A DNA stretch of 64,000 bases. It comes from Anthopleura xanthogrammica. Taxonomy: Eukaryota; Cnidaria; Anthozoa; Actiniaria; Actiniidae. Where the stretch lies: contig OZ025208.1 in assembly GCA_964019055.1 (NCBI GenBank), positions 8,138,039-8,202,038 on the forward strand, written 5' to 3'. A program made the translations under genes and the position numbers. Within the stretch, counting starts at the first letter, position 1. Each line of letters opens with the position of its first letter. Below are positions 10,207 through 25,100 of this stretch, in pieces. The notes beneath the pieces were generated by a model that saw only the letters and a program-made list of their open reading frames with translations, ran no database searches and was not told where the DNA came from.

Positions 10207-13200
10207 GAATTGGATGGACGCACGCTAGACATTGTCCATTGCTTTTATAACATAGCGAGATATTTTTCGCTCCGAAAAGTCATATTTTCTGTTCTGATCA
10301 AGCGACAAATTCTCCTAAGCGTGCGAATGCAGACTAAAAATAGAACAACTTGATTTAGTTCAAAGTCAGTATTTTTATTGAAGCTAAGTACAAGTGTGAG
10401 TCACTAAATTGTGTCTAAATACAACACAAAAGATGTCCATTCTAAAAATATTTGACTTCAATGTCAACGATAAAGTTTGTTTGAAGTTTATCCATTCAAA
10501 AGATCAAAAGTATTTGCTAAGATCAAAAGTTATTTTGAAGGATTCGCCGAAGCTGAAGAGACGACGACTTGCACATTTTGAATGGTGCAATTGCTGAAAA
10601 TGGATTCAAAACTGCTCATCATCGGCCTCAACTCATGGTTTACTGATATGGTGGTGGACCTAGAAGCTGTGTTGGTTGATTGCTGAACGGGAACTAACGC
10701 CGTGGACCCTTGAATATGGCTGGAAAGGACTTCGCTGCAGTGCAGAAGTTGAGCGGTCGAAGGACGAGTGTTGTAGTGAGCCAAGCTCTGCTCATTTCTA
10801 TGGCCAGAAATTGCCATTATATGGCGGTTAGGAACTCCAGCATTTGACCAGAGGGTAATTGCTGTGGCACGGACGGAGTGGTTAGTATAAACTCTTGAAA
10901 GTTGGGCTGCTTGACTAATTTCCTTCATCATATTGTCAAGTTTATTGATGCCGAGCGGCTTGTTGTCGTACCAAACGTCATGGGAAGGCGCCCAGTTTCG
11001 GCTGGGATACTGGAAGAATGCTGAACATTTGGGGTTGAGCTTGGAAATATAGAGCTTTACAGCTTTATAACCGTCTTTGGGCTATTACTAGCCATTCCTT
11101 AATGAGAATTTTAAGACTAATATCAAGAAAAAAATGGGAAAACTTTTTGCTGGAAATTTTTTTTTCAGCAATGCTGACGTCAGCATGAACCATCTCTATG
11201 AACCATCCATTTCTTTTTCATAGAATATTATCCAATCAGAGCGCGCGTTATATAGTATCTATGTTATAATTTCTTCTGTGCTGACAGTATTTGCATATGA
11301 ATATGATACATTTCAAGCTTGGTAAGCAACATGCAACATGCAACATGCAACATGCAACATGCAACATGCAACATGCAACATGCAACATGCAACATGCAAC
11401 ATGCAACAAAACCTTCACAAACCTTTTTTGAAATAGCTGTATACTATTACCTTACTTTGATAAAAAAAATGGTTTCGTTATACTGTAATACTCACAGCTG
11501 ATGAAAAGAATGTTGGCAAAGAAAATGGACAGCTGGTAAGTCCAATGGTCGTGTACACATACTGCACTTAGCACCCTGAAACACTTGAGCACTGCAAGAA
11601 ATTATAGCAGAACAAATATTAACAAGATGCGACACAAATATACTAAGAATTATACTTTTGACAAATGTTATAATAGTCTTTTGATAGTAAACTGACACCT
11701 TAGGTACCAACCTCCTTCCAACATCATCTAACATCCTACCAACATGCTATTGACACAAACGCAAATGCAACAACACGTGTGAACAACATAAATGTAAACA
11801 CAAACGCAAGCGCAAGCAATGTCCACACGTGAAACGCAAATATAAGCAAATTAAGATACGCAAGCGCAGCAGTGCTTGTTGACATCAAAAAACATTTTTG
11901 GTCTTGAGTTTGCGTTTTCACCGGTTCACACGTTAAAAATGCAAAAGCAAACACAAGAAAATGAAAAAGTTTCCATTCCTTGCGTTTGTGTTTGCATTTG
12001 CGTCGGTGTAGTTTACAAGTAACTTTGCTTGCGTTTGCGCCAGTCGTGTTATCCAGGCTTGATGCTTGTGTTGAAAGTGAAGCTTCCACACAACGCACCA
12101 CACCATTCTTGTCTGATAAAACTAATTCAAATAGACATGTTTGATTAACCTTTTCTTTAGTTCCTGAATCTGGTTCCTCATCTTTTCAGTTTCTTCACTG
12201 TACTGTCGGATAAGTCTTTCATCCTACAAATAGACATTCTTATTACATTCGTTCTCAATAGCATGTGCGGAATCGTACGACAAGAAAGTAGGGTTTTAAT
12301 GGACGTCAATTGACCTTTTTAGCTTGGGCGTAAGGATTTTCCCTTGTGTCACAATGTCACAATTGATATCTTCGCTCACATCGCACGACAACTGAATTGC
12401 TAGTGTAGACGGGCCTTTAAAAAGAAGGTCAAGGCACACGAAGGCCCTAATATGTACTACTATATTATAGCCACAAATTCTACTTACCTTTGCTATGTGT
12501 TCATCCTCCATTTGTAATCGATGTATAATATAATCCTAAAGATGTTTTAACGTATATTGTTAGTACATTGATACTTCTATTAAGCGGTATAGATAATGAC
12601 TGGAATGTTCTTCCATATATACTGTAAAGCGAACCTCTATACAACGAGCACCTCTATTAAGCGGACACCCTATATTATACGGACACTCGGACTCAGATAA
12701 TGACTGGAATCATCTTCCTATATATACTGTAAAGCGAACCTCTATACAACGAGCACCTCTATTAAGCGGACACCCTATATTATACGGACACTCGGACTCA
12801 GATAATGACTGGAATCATCTTCCTATATATACTGTAAAGCGAACCTCTATACAACGAGCACCTCTATTAAGCGGACACCCTATATTATACGGACACTCGG
12901 ACTCAGATAATGACTGGAATCATCTTCCTATATATACTGTAAAGCGAACCTCTATACAACGAGCACCTCTATTAAGCGGACACCCTATATTATACGGACA
13001 CTCGGACTCAGATAATGACTGGAATCATCTTCCTATATATACTGTAAAGCGAACCTCTATACAACGAGCACCTCTATTAAGCGGACACCCTATATTATAC
13101 GGACACTCGGACTCAGATAATGACTGGAATCATCTTCCTATATATACTGTAAACGAACCTCTATACAGCGAGCACCTCTATTAAGCGGACACCCTATATT

Positions 13201-16094
13201 ATACGGACACTCGGAATCAGATAATGACTGGAATCATCTTCCTATATATACTGTAAACGAACCTCTATACAGCGAGCACCTCTATTAAGCGGACACCCTA
13301 TATTATACGGACACTCGGACTCAGATAATGACTGGAATCATCTTCCTATATATACTGTAAAGCGAACCTCTATACAGCGAGCACCTCTATTAAGCGGACA
13401 CCCTATATTATACGGACACTCGGACTCAGATAATGACTGGAATCATCTTCCTATATATACTGTAAACGAACCTCTATACAGCGAGCACCTCTATTAAGCT
13501 GACACCCTTTATTGTACGGACACTCGGACTCAGATAATGACTGGAATCTTCTTCCCATATATACTGTAAAACAAACCTCTATACAGCGAGCACCTCTATT
13601 AAGCTGACACCCTTTATTGTACGGACACTCGGACTCAGATAATGACTGGAATCATCTTCCTATATATACTGTAAACGAACCTCTATACAGCGAGCACCTC
13701 TATTAAGCGGACACCCTTTATTATACGGACACTCGGACTCAGATAATGACTGGAATCATCTTCCTATATATACTGTAAACGAACCTCTATACAGCGAGCA
13801 CCTCTATTAAGCTGACACCCTTTATTGTACGGACACTCGGACTCAGATAATGACTGGAATCTTCTTCCCATATATACTGTAAAACAAACCTCTATACAGC
13901 GAGCACCTCTATTAAGCTGACACCCTTTATTGTACGGACACTCGGACTCAGATAATGACTGGAATCATCTTCCTATATATACTGTAAACGAACCTCTATA
14001 CAGCGAGCACCTCTATTAAGCGGACACCCTATATTATACGGACACTCGGACTCAGATAATGACCGAAATGTTCTTCCCATATATACTGTAAAACGAACCT
14101 CTATACAGCAGACATCATGTCAAGTCCTGAAGGTATCCGCTAGAAAAAGATACCATTGTAAAAGGCTCCTGGCATGAGAATAATTGCTGACTCCCAGACC
14201 AAGTATAGTGTTCCCTCTATTAAGTGGACACTTTTGGGACTTTACATGGTGTCTGCTTAATAGGGTGTCCGCTGAGAGGTTCGCCTTACAGTAAATATAT
14301 GGCAAAATCATTTTAGTCATTATCTGAAGAAGTTTCCGTTTATTTAAGGGTGCTCGTTACTCTAAGTCTGCATAATAGGAGTAACACTGTATCCGGTCCC
14401 GTATAATAGACTCCTTAACAAGCCAAGATAAATACTTGGAAATAAAATGGGGGATAACCGTTACCTTGACAACTGCTAAGGTAGCTGTAGAATTATGAGC
14501 GAGAGTTTGAAGTACCAACAAAGGAGACATCAGGTTACTTTTGTCGATATCTAGATATACAGGTGTTAAAGATGCATGAAACAACAAGATGCCAATAACA
14601 GCATCATCGTCATAAGAAGTATATTATATAACTATTACACTGCTGTCACATCAACCCCCCCCCCCCCCCCCCACCCACCACATTCACCGGCATCCTCCAA
14701 CATTATCGTGGAACCATTACCATCACAGGCACGCAACTCAACCAATGCACTCTTCACTGCCACCTCAACCCAACCAAAAAAAAGTCCCAACCAAAAAGAA
14801 GGCCAACCAAAAAAAAACACGATGGAGGAGAGGGGCCCGGGCCCCCTGGCCACGCCCCTGCACTATCACCGGCATCCTCCACCATAACCAACAGAGTAAA
14901 GTTGTATATTGGTTTTCTCCTGTGCTTTGAGGGTTTTCTGCGATTTTCGTCTCTCCGCAAAAATCAACTTTTTAATTCTAATTCGATCTTTGGCTTTCAC
15001 CTACATGTAGTTGGAGCCTAGCCCTGTTGTGATTATCCCACGCTGTGATACAACAACCAAAGCTTAATAGATCATTATCTTCCATTACTATCATCGTTAA
15101 CTCCACCACTGTGACCTCTCATCAGCATAAATAGACCCCTTGCAGCACGTTGAAATGCAGTTCAATTTGGAGGACAAAACAATAGGTTCCAATTCTCAGG
15201 AGATTGAATTTCTTTTGTTTTGTCCTCCAAATTGAGCTGCTTTGACGTCACATAAGAGGGGTCTATACTATAGCTATCACCAATACCCCCCATCATTACT
15301 ATTCCCAAGGTCGAAATGCTATGACAGATCTAGAAGGATACGAGATAAGACTTCCATTATCTGTGTCTTGCAATCAGTTTCTTTACGAGCGAAATAAGAC
15401 AATGCCTGGACCCACAGACCAGGGTCTTGAGTACCATATTTCTTGCAAGTATCTATTACATTAGGATAATCATTCTGCTCCATGTGATAGTGGAGTATTT
15501 GCTGGTATCTGAAAAAAAAATACATTGCAGAATAGCATCAAATTCAGGCCAAGTAAGGCTTCACTGTGACCTAATCTATTGTTATAAAAAACGCCAATCA
15601 GAGAGATTTATTGGTTCGTTAAAGAAAAATATATTATCTAATGTTAGCATACCACACCTAAAGGCTATCAAACGTGTTAGGTTTTGATACTCACAGCTTG
15701 GCTTTTTCATAGAGGTAGAGGATTCCTGCTTTGAAGTGATGCATTTGGGCAAGTACCATAGCATGGTCCAAGTCATACCCAGCCTAAGGTCACAGTAAAA
15801 ACACATAGTTATCATTCTATATATAATATGGTGTTTTTATGTTATGGATTAGGTAGGTATACACTATTGAAGAAAATAGAAAATGAGCAGACGCGCTTTG
15901 TATAGTTATAAATCACTTGGGAAGGGACAGAATAGAGAGAAGTGTTGTATGCAAATTACTTGACTACCACCTGTTACCACAAATACATCTCTTGTGCGCA
16001 ATCATTATTATCACTATCATCCCCATCATCATCATCATCTTTGGAACACCTGTCACCATCACCATCTACCATCTCCACCATCATCAATAACACC

Positions 16095-16143
<49 letters not shown>

Positions 16144-19100
16144 CTAAATAGAATACATGCAAGGCGTTTTAAATATCTGCATCCTAAACAAAAATCTAAA
16201 TTATAATTTTTTTTCTCACCTCCCCTCCCCCCTAATATTTTGTAACCCCTAAACCTGAATGTGACTGGATGTTCTATATACCTCAGTGTTTGTTAGTAAA
16301 TCCAGCGCCTTTTTCTCGTGAGCAACCTGAGACTGCAAGTAAAACAAAAATACTAATAAGAACCAAGTAAGCCAGCAATACTACTAGTAATACAAACTTA
16401 CACTGGTTCCAGTGACAATCCTTAATATTTAACCATTAACCATTCCTTAACCATTCTTATGGGAAGCCATTTCAGTGTTACGGCATGTCGTACCGTGTGC
16501 GTGCTGTAAGCCAGTACAGTATGTTTCCCACTCATACGATAACTATTCTTATGGGAAGCCATTTCAATGTCATGCCGTACCGTGTACGTGTCAATACCTT
16601 GTTTTCCACTCATACGATAACCATTCTTATGGGAAGCCATTTCAATGTCATGTCGTACCGTGTACGTGTCAGTACCGTATGTTTCCCACTCATACGATAA
16701 CCATTCTTATGGGAAGCCATTTCAATGTCATGTCGTACCGTGTACATGTCAGTACCTTGTTTCCCACTCATACAATAACTGAAATTGCCGTATCATTTTC
16801 ACGCATTAAAAACCTTTCTAAAACTGCATTTCAAATCAAATATCAAGTGTCATACCTGTATATCTGACTCGTGTGCTGCATTGTTTAAGTATAGTTCTAG
16901 AAGTGTATTATACAGGAGACTGGATGATGTTCGTTGGACCTGTATCGATACAAGCAAGCTACATTAGTGGTTTATGATTCCAGTATTTCATTCCTACAGT
17001 AGTCTCATACTGCAGCTTTAGATTTTCTCAAAGAAAAAAAAATATTTAAATTTGATTGAGGGTGTGTTCCGTTGGTCGGAACTGGCCGGCCAGACCGGTC
17101 CATTTATAAAGAGAATTCCGTTATTAATCAGAATTGTCCATCCAGATCAAGCCATACCTAAATTGTATGCACTATTCTGGTGGAAATTATATAAGAACTA
17201 AGGGAAACCTCTAGAGAAAAATGCTTTCTCCCTTTTAAGTTGACCGGTCTTGTCGGTCAGTTCCGACTAATGGACTGTAACTTCAGAGTTATTTTTAGCG
17301 GAAAGAAAGCCAGAAAACCAAGAACTTTACTAAAGGTGTCCGCTGAAGAGAGGTTCGTTTTACAGTAAATATCAATCAATCAATCAATCAATTTATTAAA
17401 GTCAAAGCGTGGGACTAGGTTACCCTAATTGTCCGAGCCAGAGGTTCATGTATAAAACGTATGAAAAAATATGGGAAGAAAATGTCGGATATAATATTAT
17501 AGTTGTATCTACTTACATGGATCATATGTTCTAAAAACTCTATCAATTTTGCTTTCTGATGAACAAAAATGTGAATGAATTCCTCAGGGCGTGCTTTTTG
17601 TGGCTTGTTGGATCCTGTAGACATGGAAATCACTTATTAAGTCCTGAGAGAGAGTAGTGTTTCTGAGGGAAAAACTACAACTTGCTTGCTTGCTTGTTTG
17701 TTCTGTTTTGATTACTCTTTCGTTCGCTTGTTCGTTCACATAATTGTTCCTTTTGTTTATTAGTTTGCTTATTTGTTTATTTATTTGCTTGATTGTTTAT
17801 TCGCTTGTTTGTTTGTTTGTGTGTTCCTTTCTTTTGCTTGTCCTCTTATTTTTCTTTTTTACTGGTTTGTTTGTTTGTCCAAAAACTTGCGAATTCGTAA
17901 GCTTTTTTTTCCGTTTCCTCAACAAACTCTCAAAAATCCAATGCAGTCACTACTAGACAGGAGTGTATGCTTCAAAAAAAAAAAAAAAAAAAAAAAAAGA
18001 CAGACAGACATGCATATTCATTCAAACAAAACATAAAGCCAGCACTGTACCCTCCCTACCTGTGGCGGCATCACCCTGAATGGGTTGATAATCCGTACAT
18101 AATCTCTTGAGTAATTTAGTTGCATCATCAGGCACCTTGTTCACCAGGCTTTTACCATAATTTTTCATGTTGCTCTCAGCCTACAAAGATCGATATGAAA
18201 CATGAGCCCAAAGCACGAGTTTACACTATAAGACGGTACGATATATCTCTAGAGAACAGGCGCAGTACGTTCCAGAACAGAGACAAGTGTGCATGGTGTC
18301 TATATATAACGACATTATCAAAATAATGACATGTAGATAAAGTCAGAATTGGTGTACTTGGCTATTAGAGAAACTGAAGCATAAACTTCAGAGATTTGTT
18401 GCCTTTTTTTCTCTTTTCCATCTCTCTCCCTCCCCCTCTCTCCCCTTCTTCAACTTCCTCTCTGGCTCAGTAGCTCCTTCCCTTCCTCTCTGGCTCCTTC
18501 CCTTCTTCAACTTCCCCCCTCACTCCTTTCCTTCTTTCCTTTGTCTGTCCCTCCCTTCTTTCCTTCCTCTGTATCTCCCCTCCCCTTTGTCTCTCACTTT
18601 ATTAGAATGTGTGTGCTGTAACATGCATACCTCGTAAAAGTCCAATCTTGCAATGTATTCCAGTGCTTTTTGATAGTCTTTCAGATCTTCTAACTGAATC
18701 TTGAGATACCTATGAGTCATCAAAACACAAGTCAATTAATATTATCTGAAAGACAATCTACAAGCAATCTGATTGGTCACGCCACTCTTTGCGCTCCGGC
18801 GAATAAAGCCTGCTCACTTCATCAAATGGAAGAAGCGCACCAATCAAAACATAGTGTGAAGAATGGTTTCTGAACCAATCAGAATGCTTGTTAGATCACT
18901 GTTAATAGCATTTCACAGTATTATTTCCCTGTCACAGACTGGCAGTATACAAGACAATACATATGCCTGGGATGTTTCTAGTTTATCCTTACCAGTCATG
19001 TTGGTCAAACTTGTTGGCCAGGTAAACAGCATGCTTATAATAACCAGCTTGTCTGCAAACCTGAAAATCAATAGAAACTATATTCAGTAATTCATAGTTC

Positions 19101-22100
19101 CAAACTCCCTTAGTTACCGTGGCTATGCCCCACAATGTTTTCCCATTTCGGACGTGTCATTCTCTTGGGAATAAAATTCTTTGCTTGAGTTGTATCCATA
19201 TTCATGCGTCTTCTCATGCGTAACCGTTAAACAAAGAAATGATACTCTAGAGAATGACCAGTGGTCTGAAATGGGAAAACACTATGCCCAAGGTAAAGAG
19301 GTCTATCAATACATCATCAATGGCCTATAAATAAGAAGAGAAAATTAAGAAAGCTCTATCAGTTACTTACTTTGATTGCTGTCTCTACATCAAAGTTGAG
19401 TTCCTTATCGGACTAAAAGTTATTAAAGAAAGAAAGGTTACTGTTAGTAATAAAAACAGCAAAGCCAAATTATAGTTCAGTGACAAGTGCTACCATAATA
19501 AGGCGATGATTTTTTTCTCTTTCTTTACAGTCCAAACTGGTTTTACTGGTATTTATTACCAGTTTATTACCTATAATGGAAAGCTCAAGTGGCATGCGCA
19601 GCTAATGCGTCACCTTTAACCAGTGCGACCTGAGTTCAACTCCCGTCAGGCTTCGTGTCGTATGTAAGTAGAGTTGTTTGTTAGTTTTCTCTTGTGCTTC
19701 GAGGGTTTTTCTCCGGTTCTCCGGTTTTCCTCAACTTCTAAAATCTAATTCAATGTTGTTTTTTCACCTAGTTTGGAGCCTAGCTCTATTGTGATTGTCC
19801 CACGCTGTGATACAATAACCAAAGCCTAATAGATAGATCAGATAACTTTTACTAACCATGATAAACTCATCAAGCTTGGTGACATCTTTGAGCTTGGTGT
19901 AGCAGTTGAGCAGTAGTGTGGTATGATCTGCATTAGCAAGGCCTTGTTCATGCAGAGCCTTGAAAAATAGAAAGAAAAAATCTCATTGACAATCATGAAA
20001 TACAGTAAAAGAATCTGAGTGTTTGGTTAAGGAAATTAAATAAGCGCCCCCCCCCCCCCCCCCCAAGGACCTCCGAAATTTGTGCCCTGGGTGCTTCACA
20101 GTTCCATGTGCCATCTTGAAAGATAGTCGTGCCTTTGCATTGAAGCGAGACAAACAGTGATCTTGGAATAATAGAGACATGTGAATAATTGTCTAAGGTG
20201 TTAAAAAAGGTCTCAGTCTATCATTGCAAGTTCACCGTTCCTCTCGCTTCGATGCAAACGTACGGCTACCTTTCAAGATGGCGCAGGGGACTATAGAAGA
20301 TTTACGTTGCCACACCTACCTGTAAATATGCTGTCAAATTGTGAATTCTTTGTGCATCTAGAAACTGCAACAAACATAGCTTGTTAGTTCATCTTTCAGC
20401 ATTCAAATTCCTTAGTGGATACAGCTATGTGACTGTGCAGTACATACCTTACGTATGACGTATGAAGGTTCAAGGTGGCCAATAGTTTTGATGTATTGTT
20501 GTATTGATCCATCATGATCACCTTTGCTGTATACAGAGAAGAAATATATTGTAACAGATGACCTTTCTTCCACTTAGTATTTCAGATTCAATCACCTGCT
20601 CACTTCAGCCATTCATTCATTCATTTTTTCGTTCTATTCATCTTCCTTCCTTCTTGTATTTGACCTGGACATACGATGCGATTTTTCATGCAACGTTGCA
20701 AGCAATGTCGCAAAAAATAGAGATCGCACCGTCTAACACCCGTGAGAAGTTACATGTGACATCGCCGGCGATGAATCTTACCGTCTGAGCAACGTCGCGA
20801 GAAACATCGCAAATACTATAGAGTGATTTAGTATCAGGACGCGAATTCAAAGACGACGACGCAAGCGCATTTTTTTCGTGTGCGCGCCGTTGCCATCGTG
20901 GTTGACGTCCTCCACAGAACGTGAAAACGCTACAAATGGCGTCCTGTCAAGGACGTCAACCACGTTAAGGACGGCGCGCATACGAAAAGAAATGCGCTCG
21001 CGCCGTCGTCTTTGACATTTGTGTCCTGATACTAAATCACTCTATTGTTGTTGGTGGTGTTTCAACAATTTGAGCACTAGTTATCTTTATAGTCTAAAGT
21101 AAGCAATGACCAAGACATTTCTCATTAGGTTTTGCATCTGTTGGCAGAGAAACTGTGTAAATACCTGTACAAATGATCGCCATATTGAGTAAAGATATCA
21201 ATCAGTCCATCAGAATAATGCTGGCTCTTGGCAAGACTGACGAATAAAATTACAAAATTCAATTTACAAGAGTGAATTTTTAATGCATATTTACTAATAT
21301 CCTAATCAGTTTGGTTTGAAAGAGCAGAATTCGTATGAGTGTGAAAAGTCATGGCACACGGCACGGCCAATCAATCGATAGTAGTCTGGATCAATCAAGT
21401 GATGGAATGACTATCGCTGAAGCCATGCAGTCAACCATGCAAGCCAACCAATGGACTGTAATTGATCTTGCTCAATCAATCAAAATTCAGCCTTCTCTGG
21501 AACTCTGCAAACTAATTGACTGTGATAATTTTGTTACAGAACTCCTGCTAACCTGATAGCCATGGCATAAAGGTTTTTCTTGAAAAGAATCTCAAGTTTA
21601 GTTTGTGTGTCTTTCTCTTGTAACTGAATAATCTGATCAAACAGAAAAATCTCGGGTTAATGAAGAAGCATGGATGCTGCAAGATAATGATATAAAAACT
21701 GACTGCAGTCAAAAACTATAGATTCAAGTATTTTCAAGGTATGGTTGAGACCTTGATGTTATTCCATAAGTTTCACAGTGAATAAGTGAGTTCTGACGAT
21801 AATTATGCGATGGCTATTATGGTCTAGCCAAAATTTATGTCTAGAGCTCAAGCTTACTACACATGTGGCATATGGGTAGCAAATGCTGCTATGGCGCTGT
21901 CCCTCATTGCTGTATACAGTAGTTCATGCCTGGGGTCTCTGGTTTGATTCTTAACTGAACCTTGTGGGGAGTTGAGTTTGTTTGATGTTTTGTTCTCTCC
22001 CTTGCCACAAGGGTTTTCCTCTGGGTTTTATGGTTTTCCTCCCTCCGTAAAAATCAACATGTGAGTTGAGTGTCGTGTGTTGTAAATAATGTATGTTGTG

Positions 22101-25100
22101 GAAGTGTGAGTGGAATGAACCTCATGGAACATTACGGCAAGTGATGATATGATGATGGTTGTAAAAATATATTTTCATCATAAAACATTACGTGATAGCA
22201 GATATTATATACGAATAAAAAACAAATAATTATAGGAAGTGGACTTGCCTTATAATCTGAAGTAACAATGTACAGGTTACCCCACTCACAAAGCACATCA
22301 AGTACTTCAGTTACTGTGCCTGTAAAAGCTGGAAATACAAAGAAAACATTTTCCTATACTGTTCCATAGAATAAATGATCGGTAAATTATCACTGGTTAT
22401 CCTATCCATACATGCATGTATATACATATAGTCCTCCTTAGACCAGAGTTACAGCATGTTGAAGTGTATTTGCATGTTCAGTGCTCGACTTTAATCTTGA
22501 GCAAGTAGAAGTTACTAGCCAAGAGATGGCCCATTGGCTAGTGGTTCTCAAGTTAAATTAGCCCAAAGGTTGGGCACTGATGCTTCTATTATCCTTTATT
22601 AAAGATCTGTCAACGAAAATGATGGTCTAGTGTGGAAAAACCTTTTATCATATGATATGACTATTTCTATGATCATGGTTATGATAGACATTTAATAACT
22701 TACCAATGAACTTGTTCTGGATGTCATAAACAGTCACTATGTTAGCTACTTTAGTTTCTGAATTCAATCTGTGGAATTAAAGAAAAAGTTATTTTTCAAG
22801 ATGATGATGATTATTAATAAAAATATGCATGGCAAAAAGTATCACTAACAGTAACACCATCACTGAGTATAACAACCATCACCATCAAAAACAACAATGA
22901 TTGCAACAACAAATACTGCAGCAACAACAACATCACCAACAGTAACAACAACAACGAATGCAACAACAAATGCTGCAACAAATAACTACCACTACCATCT
23001 TGACACCATCATGATGGTTGCAACAACAAGTACTGCAGCAACAACCAACATCACCATCACCAGTAACAACAACAATGAATGCAACAAGAAATGCTACTGA
23101 CAACAAACAACCACCACTTCCACTGGTCATCAACAACAACAATGATGAACACAACAACAAGAACTGCAGTAACAAATAATGCAAGTAACCACTACTACAT
23201 GTACCATTAAAAAAAACATACCCAGGGGCTGGTCTTTGTATCTTAGAATCCCTGCTAACGACAACAAGATAACCTCTGAACCAAGTAATCATCTGCTTTT
23301 CACCTGTGAAATTTGTTCAACAAATGTTAAAATGAATTATCAAAACTTTACTACAACAGATATAACAAATGATGAGCTAATAAAAGTGAATATGAGTTCT
23401 AAATACCTTCAAAAGCAAGGCAAGGTCCTCTCTCATCAGACTGATAAAAATAAAGTGCCTGGAAAGATGTACAATCTTTAGAATAATTGTTTTTGTGTAT
23501 ATTATTAATTAAAACCCAACAAAATTTTATAATACACCTGTCTTTCACAAATTTTCTTGAATGCTCATTGAACAATGGCTGCAAGTTGAGGTTGCTCTTG
23601 ATGTGTTCATACATTTACTGTTACAGTATTTGATCAATTCCAACCTCAACTTGCAGCTATTGTTTTGTGGTCAATCATTATAAGTGAATTTGGAAAGGTC
23701 TATAAACCTAAAAAAGTTTGGAGAAGGCAGGGATTTCATTAAAATTTCAAGTAGGCGAAGGGTTTACTTAATTTAGTTGGCTGTATCAATGAAAGGCCAT
23801 ATAATTCGGACATGAAATGGCTCTTGGCAGCTCACATATGGAAAGTAGATGCCCGGAGTTGTGGGCTTCTAATGGAAGCCCTGTGAAGGACAGCATATTA
23901 AATGAAAGAAATATTTAATGAAGTAAGGAACAAACCTCATTTCTGGCAATTATGATCTGTTGTTCTTGGGATGAGTCACTTAATGTAGAACATCGCAGCA
24001 AACATCCATGTGTATCAAGCATTTCCTAGTATCAATTAATGACAATTATTTAAATGTTTAACCTCGCATAACTTACTTAAGAAAATTATTGTTATGCAGG
24101 GCTCAAAAAAATGGCCGGTCAACAGTCAATGCCCAGCCAAACTTGGTACTTCACCAGTCAAATATGCTTTTGAATGGACATGTTGACTGGTCATATTTAA
24201 GAACAATTAAAATAGAACATCATACGCCGGTCAAGACTGGCTGTTATTTTGAGCCCTGTTATGGTTACTCACTTTGAAGTCTTTAGAAGATAAATTGTAT
24301 GAAAGGACTGTTTCTGTCGTTACAACAAAGAGAATGGTACTTCCTGTTGTTTGTCTGTATGATAAACCTGAAGCAGAGTAATTGCATTGTAAAATTTAGT
24401 TAATAATTGAGAGCTATAATTTTTAAGTGCTGCAAAATGTCTCTTTGGGACTTTGAAAAATTCCACTAAAAGAGCTAATTTAGAACTTACTTACCAGTTA
24501 CTGGATGCTTGTCTTGATGTATCATCCTCTGTTTGCTGTGTCTAAAGATTTAAAAACAATGCCTGAAACCTTCTGTACATTATCTTTGAAGTATAGGGTG
24601 GTGAGAGGTAAGGTGAGGTGTCATGAGGTGAAACCACATTGCTTTTGGAACAATCAGAGCTACAGTAGCAATAGTCTTAGCAGCCATTTTTAGTTTTCGT
24701 TCCATTCCTCCGCAGTCCAGGAATGGAATGGAACGAAAACTAAAAAACGGCTGCTAAGAAGACTAAGCTAGCAATAGAAGTCAGTTATTTTATAAATAAA
24801 TACAGAATCATCACTGACAGGAAAAACAAGAGTAGGGTAAAATGTTGTAATTTGACTATAATTGCTGTACATACCTGTCACGTGTGATATCTCCTCTATA
24901 TACAACAACACTACCATCAGCGAATCCTATGGCCATTTGAGTGAGGTTCTCCAATACTGCCAAGCATGACACCTGTCAATCACAAATAACAAAGATCAAC
25001 TTCAAATGAATAACATTTAAAGTACAAACTATTTTTAGGACTGATGGGCAATGGTCAAGTAAATAAATGTTAAATTCAAGAAGTAAATGCTATACTGATG

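Larger units (their letters stand above)
9899..11591 (-). other. VPS11: VPS11 RING-H2 finger split by a repeat-laden intron
   Basis: Exons 32 (11591-11496) and 33 (9958-9899) encode a RING at about residues 802-840. The order of ligands is C802-x2-C805, then C-x-H-x2-H-x2-C (LCQHSFHQLC), then C837-x2-C840 (CPIC). The junction CAG CT|G TGC is phase 2 and puts Leu where human VPS11 has His in HQHC; this is a non-ligand position, so the finger looks intact. The 1.5-kb intron between them contains the Crypton relic and a split MITE. Confidence 0.93.

Noticed and set aside
11736..12101. 121-codon minus-strand ORF rich in Ala/Phe
   Set aside because: It covers a GCAAACGC-word palindrome, and composition explains the open frame.
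12590..14110. Regular repeats that could suggest a CRISPR-like array
   Set aside because: Whole units repeat head to tail with no unique spacers, in a eukaryotic intron. It is a satellite.
16475..16867. 130-codon ORF with HSYDNHSYGKPFQCH repeats
   Set aside because: It is a frame through the 80-bp minisatellite within VPS11, ending over exon 25 on the opposite strand.
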